A stretch of 64,000 nt of DNA from Phytopseudomonas flavescens (GTDB lineage: Bacteria; Pseudomonadota; Gammaproteobacteria; Pseudomonadales; Pseudomonadaceae). Both the position numbers and the translations under genes were made by a program. Where the stretch lies: NCBI RefSeq assembly GCF_900100535.1, contig NZ_FNDG01000024.1:1-64000 (forward strand), in the 5' to 3' direction. The notes under the pieces are model-generated. The model was not told the origin of the DNA. It made no database searches and saw only the letters and a list, made by a program, of their open reading frames with translations. Positions 41,932 to 49,410 of this stretch are shown piece after piece (position 1 is the first letter of the stretch; each line of letters begins with the position of its first letter).

Positions 41932-42198
41932 GTTGCCAGCCCTCTGGCGGGCATCCTGCGGGGCGCCGCAAACGGCGTCAAAGATCGTGCACGGCGACTC
42001 TTCGTTGCCGTCATCGACTGACCTGATCGGGCAATTCGTGACCCAGAGCCGCGCACGCGCGCGGGCCTCTTTCTTCCGTCCGCAGCGAGACTCGCGACTG
42101 TCCTCAGGCAGGCATGAGCCGGTTGCCGTGGCTTCCAATAACAACCCTGTAGATCGGGGACGTCGTCGTGGCCGTTGGCCACGGGGAGGATTTTGATA

Positions 42199-42558
42199 AT
42201 GAGCGAGCCCGTAAGCGTGTTGATAGCCGGCACCTTGGGCGTCGACCTGCCCACCATGCTGAATGGCATCAACGGAGAGGCGGCGGTAGGCGCCTTGTTT
42301 GGAGCACTGGTGTACTTCACCACCACACACGAGTTGCCGCTATGGAACCGCCTGGCCTTCTTCTTGACCTCATTCGTGATGGGCTACCTGTTCACGCCGG
42401 CGATCGTCGATTTCGAACTGTATGGCATGCGTCCTTTTGCCTATTCCGGGCCGGCGGGATTCGCCGGAGCGGGGCTGGTGGTGACGATCATGCTGGCGGC
42501 AATCAAGCGTCGCGGGGCTCCACCCGGGGTCGGCACGCGGGGAGGCAACGATGATTAG
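42199..42558 (+). CDS. Phage holin-type membrane protein 1 (module A)
   Basis: A 119-residue protein with about three membrane segments and a charged C-terminus. It starts MSEPVSVLIAGTLGV and contains LTSFVMGYLFTPAIVDFELYGMRPFAYSGPAG, similar to the pyocin-locus holin of P. aeruginosa and to the module B copy at 49564. Holins make membrane lesions that release the endolysin. The start has GGGGAGGA upstream. It overlaps the next gene by eight bases. Confidence 0.82.
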   Translation: MSEPVSVLIAGTLGVDLPTMLNGINGEAAVGALFGALVYFTTTHELPLWNRLAFFLTSFVMGYLFTPAIVDFELYGMRPFAYSGPAGFAGAGLVVTIMLAAIKRRGAPPGVGTRGGNDD

Positions 42559-42877
42559 TGTCGTACTCACACACACGACGTTCTGCCTGTGTGGCGCCGT
42601 TTTCGTGCGCTTGTTCACCTACCGCCGGCAGGGTGCCCGGTTCAGGCGCGGCATGAGTTGCATGGCGATGCTGCTGATGGGCAGCTCGGGGTCGGCAATG
42701 CTACAGATCATGCTGGGCGACCTGAGGTTGCCGGCACAAGCGTGGTCGCTGGTGTTGCTGCTGGCGGTATTCGCCGTGGCGGTGTTTCGCTCGGGAGGCA
42801 ACCTGGCCGGGGTCATCCGCGAGAGCCACCCCCAGGGCCCGCCGGTGCATGCCAGCCAGGACAATGAGCGAACCTGA
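42551..42877 (+). CDS. Phage holin-type membrane protein 2 (module A)
   Basis: A 108-residue protein with three hydrophobic segments (about 5-20, 38-55, 65-85) and the RRGMSCMAML stretch, paralogous to the module B protein at 49919. Such a small three-helix protein after a holin is likely a second holin or an antiholin. Translation is coupled to the previous gene by overlap. Confidence 0.75.
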   Translation: MISVVLTHTTFCLCGAVFVRLFTYRRQGARFRRGMSCMAMLLMGSSGSAMLQIMLGDLRLPAQAWSLVLLLAVFAVAVFRSGGNLAGVIRESHPQGPPVHASQDNERT

Positions 42878-43003
42878 CACCGTATCGGGCCGAACTAGCG
42901 GCATCGTTTCATAACGAGCGTGTGGCGCCGCACTGCGCTGCGATCACATGCATTACCCCAGGGCCGCTTGCCGGCCCCTTACCCAATGACCTGTTTCACC
43001 AAC

Positions 43004-43028
43004 GCCCGCTGTCATGCGGGCTTTTTTT
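43004..43028 (+). terminator. Terminator-like hairpin just before the GH5-like gene
   Basis: GCCCGC and GCGGGC around a six-base loop, followed by seven T, end only five bases before the GGAGG SD. A second hairpin, GGGCCG/CGGCCC at 42961-42977, precedes it. One of a series of such hairpins in front of late genes. Confidence 0.8.
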
Positions 43029-43045
43029 CGTCTGGAGGAAATACC

Positions 43046-44182
43046 ATGAGCATTAAAACCTTCGACCAGATGGTCGCAGCCGGCGAATTCCCGCTGATTG
43101 GCTTCAGCGCCGCGGGGCTGGGCAACAACCCTTACGTGGACCCCATCACCACCGCTGCACTCGATACGCACTACCGCACCATCGCGCCTCGAGGGCATCA
43201 ACCCGACTACATCCAGTCCTATGCGGGCGGCCTGGATGGCAAGCCGTTCGCCGTGCGCCTGCCGTTCGCCGGTGAGCGCATCGCCATTCTCGACGGCGCA
43301 GGTGGTTTCACCTTGCGCTCGGGCTACATCGAGGAGATTCGCAAGGCCATCCGTCATGTGCACAGCTGGGGTGGTTATTGCTTGCTCGACATGCACAACT
43401 ACGCCCGCTGGTACGTGCGCGCATCGGGCCCGGTCGCCGAGCGCACCGTGCAGTCGTTCGCAGACGGCTACGCGTTGTGGACGTCGATTGGCGCCCCGGA
43501 TTGTCCGGTCGATTACCCCTTGCTGGCGAGTATCTGGGCAGCCATCGCCGAGGCGTTCCAGGACGAGCCCGGGCTATTTGGCTACGGGTTGATGAACGAG
43601 CCGCACAATGCCGGTACCGAGGCCGATGGGGGGGTGGACGTCGAGGCCTTATGGGCCGCCAATGCACAGCGCCTGATCAGCGCCGTGCGTGCCGTGGATT
43701 CTCGGCACTTCATCACCGTGGCGGGCAATGCCTTCAGCTCGGCGCTGTACTGGCCGGATCGCTCCGACATGCTCAAGGACCTGGTCGATCCCGCCAATCG
43801 CCTGCTTTATGAGGCGCATCAGTACCCCGACAAGGAGGGCGTTGGCGGCGGCAAGTGGACGCAGGCCAACGAGTCGGTCAGCTACCGCGATCGGGTGGCT
43901 GACTGGCACCCCTACATCGACTGGCTCATCGCCAACGGTAAGCAGGGGATCGCGGGTGAGTTCGGCGGGCCGGATCACGTATCGGGTATGCGCAGCTACT
44001 TCACGGCGTTGCACAAATACTTCGATGCCAACCACGTCCTGCGTTTCCAGTGGCTGGCCGGCCCCGGTGATGCCGACGACGCGCCCAACGGCATGGATCG
44101 CAAGGACGGCACCCTCAAGCCCAATACACGCTCGCTGATGGCGCGTATCGGCAACACCACCACGGCCTACGGCCCTCGTTGA
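43046..44182 (+). CDS. GH5-like glycoside hydrolase (cellulase-type) in the lysis cassette
   Basis: A 378-residue protein with the full set of GH5 landmarks: Arg R71 (VRLPF), H117-N118 (LDMHNY), catalytic acid/base E185 in LMNEPHN, H258 and Y260 (AHQYPD), nucleophile E305 in AGEFGGP, and W336. No signal peptide or membrane segment is present, so it is made in the cytoplasm and would be released by lysis. It has a GGAGG SD and lies between the holins and the lysozyme, where endolysin or tail genes are expected. Possible roles are degradation of exopolysaccharide or a glycan receptor; the substrate is unknown. Confidence 0.85.
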   Translation: MSIKTFDQMVAAGEFPLIGFSAAGLGNNPYVDPITTAALDTHYRTIAPRGHQPDYIQSYAGGLDGKPFAVRLPFAGERIAILDGAGGFTLRSGYIEEIRKAIRHVHSWGGYCLLDMHNYARWYVRASGPVAERTVQSFADGYALWTSIGAPDCPVDYPLLASIWAAIAEAFQDEPGLFGYGLMNEPHNAGTEADGGVDVEALWAANAQRLISAVRAVDSRHFITVAGNAFSSALYWPDRSDMLKDLVDPANRLLYEAHQYPDKEGVGGGKWTQANESVSYRDRVADWHPYIDWLIANGKQGIAGEFGGPDHVSGMRSYFTALHKYFDANHVLRFQWLAGPGDADDAPNGMDRKDGTLKPNTRSLMARIGNTTTAYGPR

Positions 44183-44190
44183 AGCCATCG

Positions 44191-44216
44191 ACATGGCCCG
44201 CTTCGGCGGGCCATGT
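44191..44216 (+). repeat. Perfect hairpin between GH5-like and lysozyme genes
   Basis: ACATGGCCCGC and its complement around TTCG make an 11-bp stem. No T tract follows, so it looks like an mRNA stabiliser or processing site rather than a terminator. It lies six bases before the AGGAG SD of the lysozyme gene. Confidence 0.75.
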
Positions 44217-44233
44217 CGGGCAGGAGAATTCTC

Positions 44234-44719
44234 ATGGCTCGTATCACCGCTGCCCAGGCGGGCGGCACCAACGTACTCGCCTTTCTCGACATGCTCGCCT
44301 GGAGCGAAGGCACCTCGACCGTTCCCCACAGTGACGACGGTTACAACGTATTGGTGGGAGGCACGCTGTTCAGCGACTACAGCGCGCACCCGCGCAAACG
44401 GATCGACCTGCCGCGCTACGGCATCACGTCCACGGCGGCCGGGCGCTACCAGTTCCTGGCTGGCACCTGGGATTCGATCGCCAGTGTGCACCACTTCCAA
44501 GGCCGCTTCACACCGCAGGCGCAGGATATGGGCGCGGTGAAATTGCTGGATGAGTGTGGTGCACTCGGGCATCTCCGTGATGGGCGAATCGAACACGCCA
44601 TCATGGCTGCTGCGCCGATCTGGGCCAGCCTGCCGGGAGCCGGCTACGGCCAGCGTGAGCACAGGCTCAGCGACCTGTTGGCCAGGTACCGCGCAAGCGG
44701 TGGGCAGGTGGAGGCATGA
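44234..44719 (+). CDS. Phage lysozyme / endolysin (lambda R-like transglycosylase type)
   Basis: A 161-residue peptidoglycan hydrolase similar to the pyocin lysozyme. NVLAFLDMLAWSEGTS contains the catalytic Glu (E30 or adjacent), followed by DGYNVLVGGTLFSDYSAHPR and the substrate-cleft segment STAAGRYQFLAGTWDS. No signal peptide is present, so export needs the holin. AGGAG lies eight bases upstream of the chosen ATG. It overlaps the spanin gene by four bases. Confidence 0.92.
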   Translation: MARITAAQAGGTNVLAFLDMLAWSEGTSTVPHSDDGYNVLVGGTLFSDYSAHPRKRIDLPRYGITSTAAGRYQFLAGTWDSIASVHHFQGRFTPQAQDMGAVKLLDECGALGHLRDGRIEHAIMAAAPIWASLPGAGYGQREHRLSDLLARYRASGGQVEA

Positions 44720-45297
44720 GCGTGTTATCGCTGATCCCGTCGAACTACCGGCTGCTCATGGCGGCCGGCCTGGCCCTGACCTTGCTGGTCGGCGCCGCGG
44801 GCCTCGGCTGGCTCGTCCAGGGCTGGAGGCTGGGCGAGCGGATGGCCGAGCAGGGGCGGGAATTCGAGCAGCAGATCGCCCAGCGCGACAAACGCTACGC
44901 CGACACCCTGGCCACGGCCCAGAGCGCCGCTGCCAGCGAGGTGCGGCTGGCGCATGACAGACGTCTGACGCTGGAGCGGCAACTGCAGGCCATATCCCAG
45001 AACCAACACCGGAGACTTACCGATGCGCAATCAACTGCTACGCGCCTGCGTGATCGCCTGGCTACTGCTGAGCTACGGCTGTCAGTCCTACTCGCCAGCC
45101 CCGGTGCCGCAGATGCCGGTGCCGGCGCAGTGTCCCCCACCACCAGTGCCGGACGCCTGGTGGATGGAACCCGTCGAGCCGACATTGACGCAGGATCTGC
45201 TCAACGAATTGTCGGCATCGTCGAACGAGGAGACCGGGCGATCATCGCCCTAGGGATGTGCCAGGCATACGCAAGGACGCTCAGCCAGGCGCCTTAG
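44716..45297 (+). CDS. Rz-like inner-membrane spanin
   Basis: A 193-residue protein with an N-terminal anchor (about 13-36) and a long coiled coil (about 40-125) rich in Gln, Ala and Arg. It fits an i-spanin that spans the periplasm and disrupts the outer membrane at the last step of lysis. The Rz1 lipoprotein gene is embedded within it in another frame, as in lambda. Confidence 0.85.
   Translation: MSVLSLIPSNYRLLMAAGLALTLLVGAAGLGWLVQGWRLGERMAEQGREFEQQIAQRDKRYADTLATAQSAAASEVRLAHDRRLTLERQLQAISQNQHRRLTDAQSTATRLRDRLATAELRLSVLLASPGAADAGAGAVSPTTSAGRLVDGTRRADIDAGSAQRIVGIVERGDRAIIALGMCQAYARTLSQAP
45023..45253 (+). CDS. Rz1-like outer-membrane spanin lipoprotein (embedded)
   Basis: A 76-residue lipoprotein with a signal peptide ending in the lipobox LSYGC (lipid-accepting C20) and a Pro-rich mature start (PAPVPQMPVPAQCPPPPVP), typical of Rz1. 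It lies entirely within the Rz frame. CCGGAGA precedes the ATG. It would complete the spanin complex with the Rz protein. Confidence 0.87.
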   Translation: MRNQLLRACVIAWLLLSYGCQSYSPAPVPQMPVPAQCPPPPVPDAWWMEPVEPTLTQDLLNELSASSNEETGRSSP

Positions 45298-45446
45298 CGC
45301 ATGGCTATCCGCTGAGCGCCGCCCGGCCGTCAATGGCGGCGCCTGCTGCCCGGGGCGGACGTCGGGAATCCGCTTGTGCCAAGAGGCTTCGGCTGGCTCG
45401 AGGCCAGCCTTGCGTCCCGTACCAAGCCAGGTGCAACTGATGCCGA

Positions 45447-45761
45447 TCAGGGGTTGCCGGGGTGTTCGACGATTTGTTCGGCTATCGCCGTGCCGGCCAC
45501 ATCAGCTTGGCTGTCGATGAAGATGGCCAGGTGGCGGATGTCGATGAACTTGGGGGCCTTGGCGCTGCTGTCGAGCGTGACAACGGGCAAGCCGAGTCGG
45601 CCAGTGTTCAGGGCCCGGGTGAAGTTGTCGCCGTTCAGGTTGCGAAAGTAGCGGTCGCGTACCAGTTGGACGGGAGCGAGCACGTCGCCAAATGTGCGAA
45701 ACAGCATCTCGACGGTCTGCGCACGCGGCACTGGTGGTGGGCACAGCGCATGCTGGCTCAT
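45447..45761 (-). CDS. prtN: PrtN-type activator (module B)
   Basis: A 104-residue paralogue of the protein at 40054: TVEMLFRTFGDVLAPVQLVRDRYFRNLNGDNFTRALNTGRLGLPVVTLDSSAKAPKFIDIRHLAIFID. It ends the minus-strand operon that starts near 46628. Its start overlaps the stop of the upstream gene by four bases. Two PrtN proteins in one locus could act on the same or different late promoters. Confidence 0.9.
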   Translation of the reverse strand: MSQHALCPPPVPRAQTVEMLFRTFGDVLAPVQLVRDRYFRNLNGDNFTRALNTGRLGLPVVTLDSSAKAPKFIDIRHLAIFIDSQADVAGTAIAEQIVEHPGNP

Positions 45762-46231
45762 GCCACGTCCTTACTGGTCGCGGCCAGTTGGCTTGCCAGG
45801 CGTTGCAGGGGCAGCGTGCCGCTTCGCCGGCCGGGCATCGGCGCGGGTGTTGACTGTTGGGTACTCGCAATATCGCGCTTGAGGGTGGCCACGCATGTGC
45901 GGGCGGTCGAGCCGAACGCAACAAAACGAGGCAGCGGGGATGTGCTGGTGTGCGGTTCGACGATGGCACCAAGCTCCACCCCCTCCAGTCCATCGCCCAG
46001 GCGCAGCACCGCACGGACACGGTATTGGTCACCCAGGTCTTTACGCATGTGGTCCAGGGTCGCCTTGAGCAGCATATGCTCGCGCTGCAGGGACGCTCTT
46101 CTGCTGGACAGCGACACGCCGGCTGCCGTGGCGGCTAGCGTCAGGTTGGCCAGAACCTTCTCTGGCGTGAAACGTTCGCGCTCGAGTTGCAGCAACTCGA
46201 TCAACAAGGTCTCAATCAATTCAGTGTCCAT
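45758..46231 (-). CDS. Hypothetical protein in the prtN operon
   Basis: A 157-residue protein with a helical N-terminal half (ETLLIELLQLERERFTPEKVLANL) and a C-terminal half without clear features. It has a good SD (GAGGA seven bases upstream), and the four-base overlap with prtN indicates a real gene. I recognise no family. Confidence 0.65.
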   Translation of the reverse strand: MDTELIETLLIELLQLERERFTPEKVLANLTLAATAAGVSLSSRRASLQREHMLLKATLDHMRKDLGDQYRVRAVLRLGDGLEGVELGAIVEPHTSTSPLPRFVAFGSTARTCVATLKRDIASTQQSTPAPMPGRRSGTLPLQRLASQLAATSKDVA

Positions 46232-46304
46232 GCTGCTTCCTCTTCGGGTGTTCCCAGGCGATCTCTACGTGCGTGCACCAGGGCGCTCAGGTGTTGCGCC
46301 CTTT

Positions 46305-46628
46305 TCAGGCATTGCTTTGAGCATCGAGCGCCGCATGGGGCCAGGCCGTTTGGCGGGCTCTTCGAAAGGCTGGCTGAGGTTCATGGCGGTCTCTCATGCT
46401 GCGGCCGCGTTTCGCGGTGGCGCTGGTGTGAGTCCGTTCGATGGCCATCAGCAAGGGTTTGACGCACTCGGGCTCGCTGCCATGCACGCTGAACAGGGCA
46501 TTACGCGTACACAGCGACCCAATCGGTTTGGCTGGTCCGTAGCGTGCGCCTGCCTTGGACCCAGCCTGGCCGGGGGCGAAGATCAACTTGGCTGGGCTGC
46601 GTGGATACGAAGGGGCTGTTACAGACAT
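46305..46628 (-). CDS. Small hypothetical protein, first gene of the prtN operon
   Basis: A 107-residue basic ORF. The segment AKLIFAPGQAG with GSLCTRNALFSVHGSE has the look of a conserved protein, and GAGGT is correctly spaced before the ATG. A promoter with TTGACC and TAGATT and a repressor site lies directly upstream. The C-terminal part is Arg/Ala-rich and less convincing. Confidence 0.5.
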   Translation of the reverse strand: MSVTAPSYPRSPAKLIFAPGQAGSKAGARYGPAKPIGSLCTRNALFSVHGSEPECVKPLLMAIERTHTSATAKRGRSMRDRHEPQPAFRRARQTAWPHAALDAQSNA

Positions 46629-46666
46629 GGCGGGCTACCTCGGCTCCGTGATGAAGAGACGAGATA

Positions 46667-46710
46667 AATCTACAGGCTGGATTGTTACTTGGTCAACAGT
46701 TTTGCTTGTT
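46667..46710 (-). promoter_or_regulatory. Promoter and operator of the module B prtN operon
   Basis: Minus strand: operator ACAAGCAAAACTGT (46697-46710) abuts -35 TTGACC (46691-46696); an 18-base spacer leads to -10 TAGATT (46667-46672). The operator is an identical 14-mer to one of three sites upstream of the repressor gene. Repressor binding here would block prtN transcription. Confidence 0.65.
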
Positions 46711-47419
46711 ATAGTTGTTGCACTTTCCACATCCCCCGGCCACAAATCTGCCACTCTTCGGTGACCTGGATGTAGCGCGGCTTCCAGTCGGGATTCAGCG
46801 CTTCAAGGAACCACATGCCGTCTTCCTGGCGCAGCCGCTTGAAGGTGACCGAGTTGGAACTGGTCAGCTTGGCGACCACGAAGTCGCCGGGCGTGGCTTC
46901 GCGGCTCGGGTCGATGACCACCTTGTCGCCGTCGTTGAAGCTGATCGGATCGGTTGGGCTGTGCATGCTGAACCCCTCGATTCGCAGCACGAACGCATTC
47001 GGCCCAACAGGGCCAGGCGCGTCAATCCATTCCTCCGCGTCGCCAGGCTGGAAGTTATCGACAGCTTCGCACCAGGTGCCTGCGGCTACTGAACCTATCA
47101 CGGGCAGTTTCCTTTCTGCTGTTCCAACCACTACCGCGCTGGCGTAGTGGGGCGGTGTTTCCTGGGCCGTGTCAGGGCCAAGGCCGACGGGGTCTATTGC
47201 CTGAGGCGGGATGCCGAGAACGCGCGCAATCTGTGTCAGGTACTTCGAGTGCTTGGTCTTGCCGCTTTCAATCGCAGCGTAGGACTGCTGGGTGAATGCA
47301 ACGCCTCCCAGCAATGCGCGGACCCGGGAAGCGACCTCGCCCTGTGACAGCTTGAGTTCGTTACGGCGTTTGGTGAAAAGGCCGGCGATGACCTTCTGGC
47401 GTTCGGCTTGAGTATTCAT
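46709..47419 (-). CDS. LexA/CI-type phage repressor (module B)
   Basis: A 236-residue repressor. The N-terminal HTH (about 24-70: LSQGEVASRVRALLGG with FTQQSYAAIESGKTK) is followed by an S24 domain with the canonical Ala-Gly cleavage bond A113-G114 (GSVAAGTW), catalytic S151 (EGFSMHS) and K194 (TFKRL). It should self-cleave on RecA activation. It controls the prtN operon to one side and probably the ptrB-Q genes to the other through the operator set just upstream. Confidence 0.9.
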   Translation of the reverse strand: MNTQAERQKVIAGLFTKRRNELKLSQGEVASRVRALLGGVAFTQQSYAAIESGKTKHSKYLTQIARVLGIPPQAIDPVGLGPDTAQETPPHYASAVVVGTAERKLPVIGSVAAGTWCEAVDNFQPGDAEEWIDAPGPVGPNAFVLRIEGFSMHSPTDPISFNDGDKVVIDPSREATPGDFVVAKLTSSNSVTFKRLRQEDGMWFLEALNPDWKPRYIQVTEEWQICGRGMWKVQQL

Positions 47420-47429
47420 CGCTGCAGTT

Positions 47430-47496
47430 TACAAATTTATTTGTAGACAGGAAAACAAAAAAAACTGTTGATTGCCTACAGTTTTGCTTGTAGCTT
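47430..47496. promoter_or_regulatory. Triple operator and divergent promoter of module B
   Basis: Three 14-bp sites of the form ACA-N8-TGT: ACAAATTTATTTGT (47431-47444), ACAAAAAAAACTGT (47455-47468) and ACAGTTTTGCTTGT (47478-47491), with centres 24 and 23 bp apart. A plus-strand promoter TTGATT (47468-47473), 17-base spacer and TAGCTT overlaps the last two. The arrangement is like a lambda OR region, with one further site in the prtN promoter. Confidence 0.65.
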
Positions 47497-47760
47497 GGCT
47501 CGGGCTTCACAAGAGGTTTATACCGGGGACTTCTATGCCGTTCATGGCCGAAGCGTTCGCCGTGGCTGCAGGTACCACCAGGGGCCGCTCCGCTTTGTCG
47601 AGAATGCTGCCTGACCGAGGTCGTGGGTTTTCCGGCCATTCGCTGCAGAGCCCGCCGCCGAACCTGAAGTCACATAGAAAAAAGGCGCCATGGGCGCCCT
47701 GATTCCCGGTGCCGCTGTCGCGGTAACCGCCAGTGCACGGATGCCCTGGGTTGCCTGCCG

Positions 47761-47854
47761 TCTCCACCACAGATCGGGCGGGCTGGAGCTGCGGGGCTCA
47801 TGCGGAGCATGGGCCTCGCTACTTGGGTGCAAAGGTCTCTCCACCACAGATCGG
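47761..47854. repeat. Direct repeat TCTCCACCACAGATCGG, two copies
   Basis: Identical 17-mers at 47761-47777 and 47838-47854, 77 bp apart, between the repressor and the early genes of module B. They could be binding sites or part of a short antisense ORF. No gene in this gap is convincing. Confidence 0.6.
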
Positions 47855-47946
47855 CCGTTGCACGTGACCACATGACGAGTGACCACGACGCAACTGTATC
47901 AAGCAGAGGTACCGAGGTCACTGGCAGCTTATAGAGGAGCACTGCC

Positions 47947-48267
47947 ATGTACCGTTCAAGTCGGTGCAGTGTCGAACGCGTCAAGCGTCCGACCCTGACA
48001 CCCTTTCAGGCACTGCGCAATGCCGCAGGCGATCATCCGGGCGGCGTGACCGCCGTTGGTGGCTACAACCTCACGACGCTCGATCCCGACGGGGCCAGTA
48101 CCGCCCGTATGGGCGTTGAGCCGAGCATTCGCGATGGTGCGTTTTCGGAGGCGACCCGTGACCGGTGCATCGTCGACGCGGTGCCACTGTCGACTGGCCA
48201 TGCCGAGCACGGGCGACGGGCAGTACTCGTGCATGAAAAGCACACGGAGGACCGCACGGATGGCTGA
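47947..48267 (+). CDS. Hypothetical early tailocin protein
   Basis: A 106-residue ORF with a very good SD (GAGGAG seven bases upstream of ATG). Its stop overlaps the start of the ptrB-like gene. It has no signal peptide, hydrophobic region or recognisable motif. Position as first plus-strand gene after the operator region makes it a likely SOS-induced early gene. Confidence 0.6.
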   Translation: MYRSSRCSVERVKRPTLTPFQALRNAAGDHPGGVTAVGGYNLTTLDPDGASTARMGVEPSIRDGAFSEATRDRCIVDAVPLSTGHAEHGRRAVLVHEKHTEDRTDG

Positions 48268-48484
48268 TATAGCGGATATCGCGAATGACCTGATGCAGTT
48301 GCGGTTGGATCATCAACTGGCAAGTCTCAGGCTGGCCAGGCAATGCCCGGTTGCTGAGGCGTGTGAGGAGTGCGGCGATGTCATTCCTGTCGAGCGCGTA
48401 CAGGCGCTGGCCAAGATGCCCTGCCTTCGTTGCGTTGAGTGCCAGGACTTGCATGAGCGGCGCGGAGGTGAAACGTGGGCGTAA
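48260..48484 (+). CDS. ptrB: PtrB-like DksA/TraR-type zinc-finger protein
   Basis: A 74-residue protein beginning MADIADIANDLMQLRLDHQL, with a four-Cys zinc finger C35-x2-C38 ... C55-x2-C58 (CEECGDVIP and PCLRC). This is the TraR/DksA C4 finger. In P. aeruginosa PtrB, at the same place in the pyocin locus, represses type III secretion after DNA damage. It has GGAGG upstream of the ATG. Module A has no counterpart. Confidence 0.88.
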   Translation: MADIADIANDLMQLRLDHQLASLRLARQCPVAEACEECGDVIPVERVQALAKMPCLRCVECQDLHERRGGETWA

Positions 48485-48630
48485 ACACACCCGTCAACCA
48501 GCATGAGTACCTGAAGGATGACACCGGTAGCGGGCCGGGCTACACGCGTGGTCATGCGTACATCAGGCCTGCCGAATGGAAGAGCGGGCCTGTTGCTCTT
48601 GGCCAGCACAGAAAGGAGTATGCATTTTGA
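48475..48630 (+). CDS. Small 51-residue protein, GTG start
   Basis: GTG at 48475 follows GGAGG at a good distance and overlaps the end of ptrB. The frame runs 51 codons to TGA at 48628. The product (VNQHEYLKDDTGSG, GHAYIRPAEWKSG, HRKEYAF) is hydrophilic and protein-like. Its stop overlaps the TTG start of the next gene (TTGA), the usual coupling signature. No family is recognised. Confidence 0.6.
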   Translation: MGVNTPVNQHEYLKDDTGSGPGYTRGHAYIRPAEWKSGPVALGQHRKEYAF

Positions 48631-48992
48631 TTCCCGAGATGGATGAGATGCTCAAGTTGTGGGCGCGTGATATGCACGGCGGGCCCGATACAGGGGGCGC
48701 CGGCAGTTCGGTATTGGGGCAACTGATGGATTGCAAGGGAGACGTGATCCGGGGCTCGCGTGGCGGATCGCGCATGTTGCTGCCGTGGAGTGCCGATATC
48801 GAATTGATCATCAATAAGCACTTGGACGCGCAGCTCGCCCTGGTGCTGCGCGAGCACTACTTGTGTCGTGACCCGGATCGACTGGACAGCCAGAAGTACA
48901 CGGCATGTGGTTGTGGTCGTTCGCAGTTCTATCAGCGCCTGCACAGCGCGCACCTTGCCGTCGCAGGCATGCTACTCGCTCGCGCCGTGTAA
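48627..48992 (+). CDS. Q-like late regulator of tailocin (PA0613-type), module B
   Basis: A 121-residue protein starting at TTG 48627 (AGGAG eight bases upstream), MIPEMDEMLKLWARDM. The C-terminal YTACGCGRSQFYQRLHSAH is a helix-turn-helix-like segment shared with the module A protein. It directly precedes the second promoter-terminator leader. I infer a phage late regulator or antiterminator; no biochemical evidence is known to me. Confidence 0.72.
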   Translation: MIPEMDEMLKLWARDMHGGPDTGGAGSSVLGQLMDCKGDVIRGSRGGSRMLLPWSADIELIINKHLDAQLALVLREHYLCRDPDRLDSQKYTACGCGRSQFYQRLHSAHLAVAGMLLARAV

Positions 48993-49136
48993 TCGGCGTA
49001 CCTTCCTTGCTCGTCCCACCTACGCTTTGAGCGGGTGGGACGCCCCTGGCCCGCTTCGACCGTGGCGCCGTCCCGCTTCCCCACTTCCCCATACGCACGC
49101 GCAGGGCAGTGCGCGTGTATCGCGTGCAGCATTATT

Positions 49137-49168
49137 TCTCACTCTCCCTGCGGGAGAAGCGCGTGAGA
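49137..49168. repeat. Nested inverted repeat after the module B Q-like gene
   Basis: TCTCAC and GTGAGA (49137-49142 and 49163-49168) enclose a second stem TCTCCC/GGGAGA. It could terminate the early transcript of module B upstream of the late promoter; no T tract follows. Confidence 0.45.
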
Positions 49169-49283
49169 ACTGAGACGGCAGGGCAAGTCGTTGATTCTGA
49201 TGGTTTTCAATCGTCCCTCTCGGTTCCGGGTCGGCGGGGGCGGTAGGCCGTCTCTCTGTGCCGGGAGCACTTAAAACGTTGTA

Positions 49284-49385
49284 TGTCCGTTTTTTCTCGG
49301 TACGTTTCCGCTGATCGCAGTACGGCTCGACCTCTCGCTTGCTGGCACCGGAATGGAGGGGTATAAATTAGTCATCTTCAACGAG
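49284..49385 (+). promoter_or_regulatory. Tailocin late promoter element, copy B
   Basis: TGTCCGTTTTTTCTCGG, GTTTCCGCTGAT, GGCACCGG and TATAAATTAGTCATC (TATAAAT at 49362-49368) repeat the architecture at 41789-41880. The distance from the upstream box to the -10 is 10 bp longer than in copy A, one helical turn. Conservation of blocks separated by diverged spacer suggests bound proteins. Confidence 0.75.
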
Positions 49386-49410
49386 GTGCGTTACCAGCCC
49401 TCGGATCTAA

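Noticed and set aside
43046..44182. GH5-like protein as a normal secreted host cellulase
   Set aside because: No signal peptide, and the gene lies within the holin-lysozyme-spanin cassette with the same hairpin-SD arrangement as the other late genes.
47507..47770. Minus-strand ORF of 87 codons between repressor and ptrB, and an overlapping one at 47542-47886
   Set aside because: Both are open and partly protein-like but overlap each other, have no good SD and sit over direct repeats; I could not decide that either is real.
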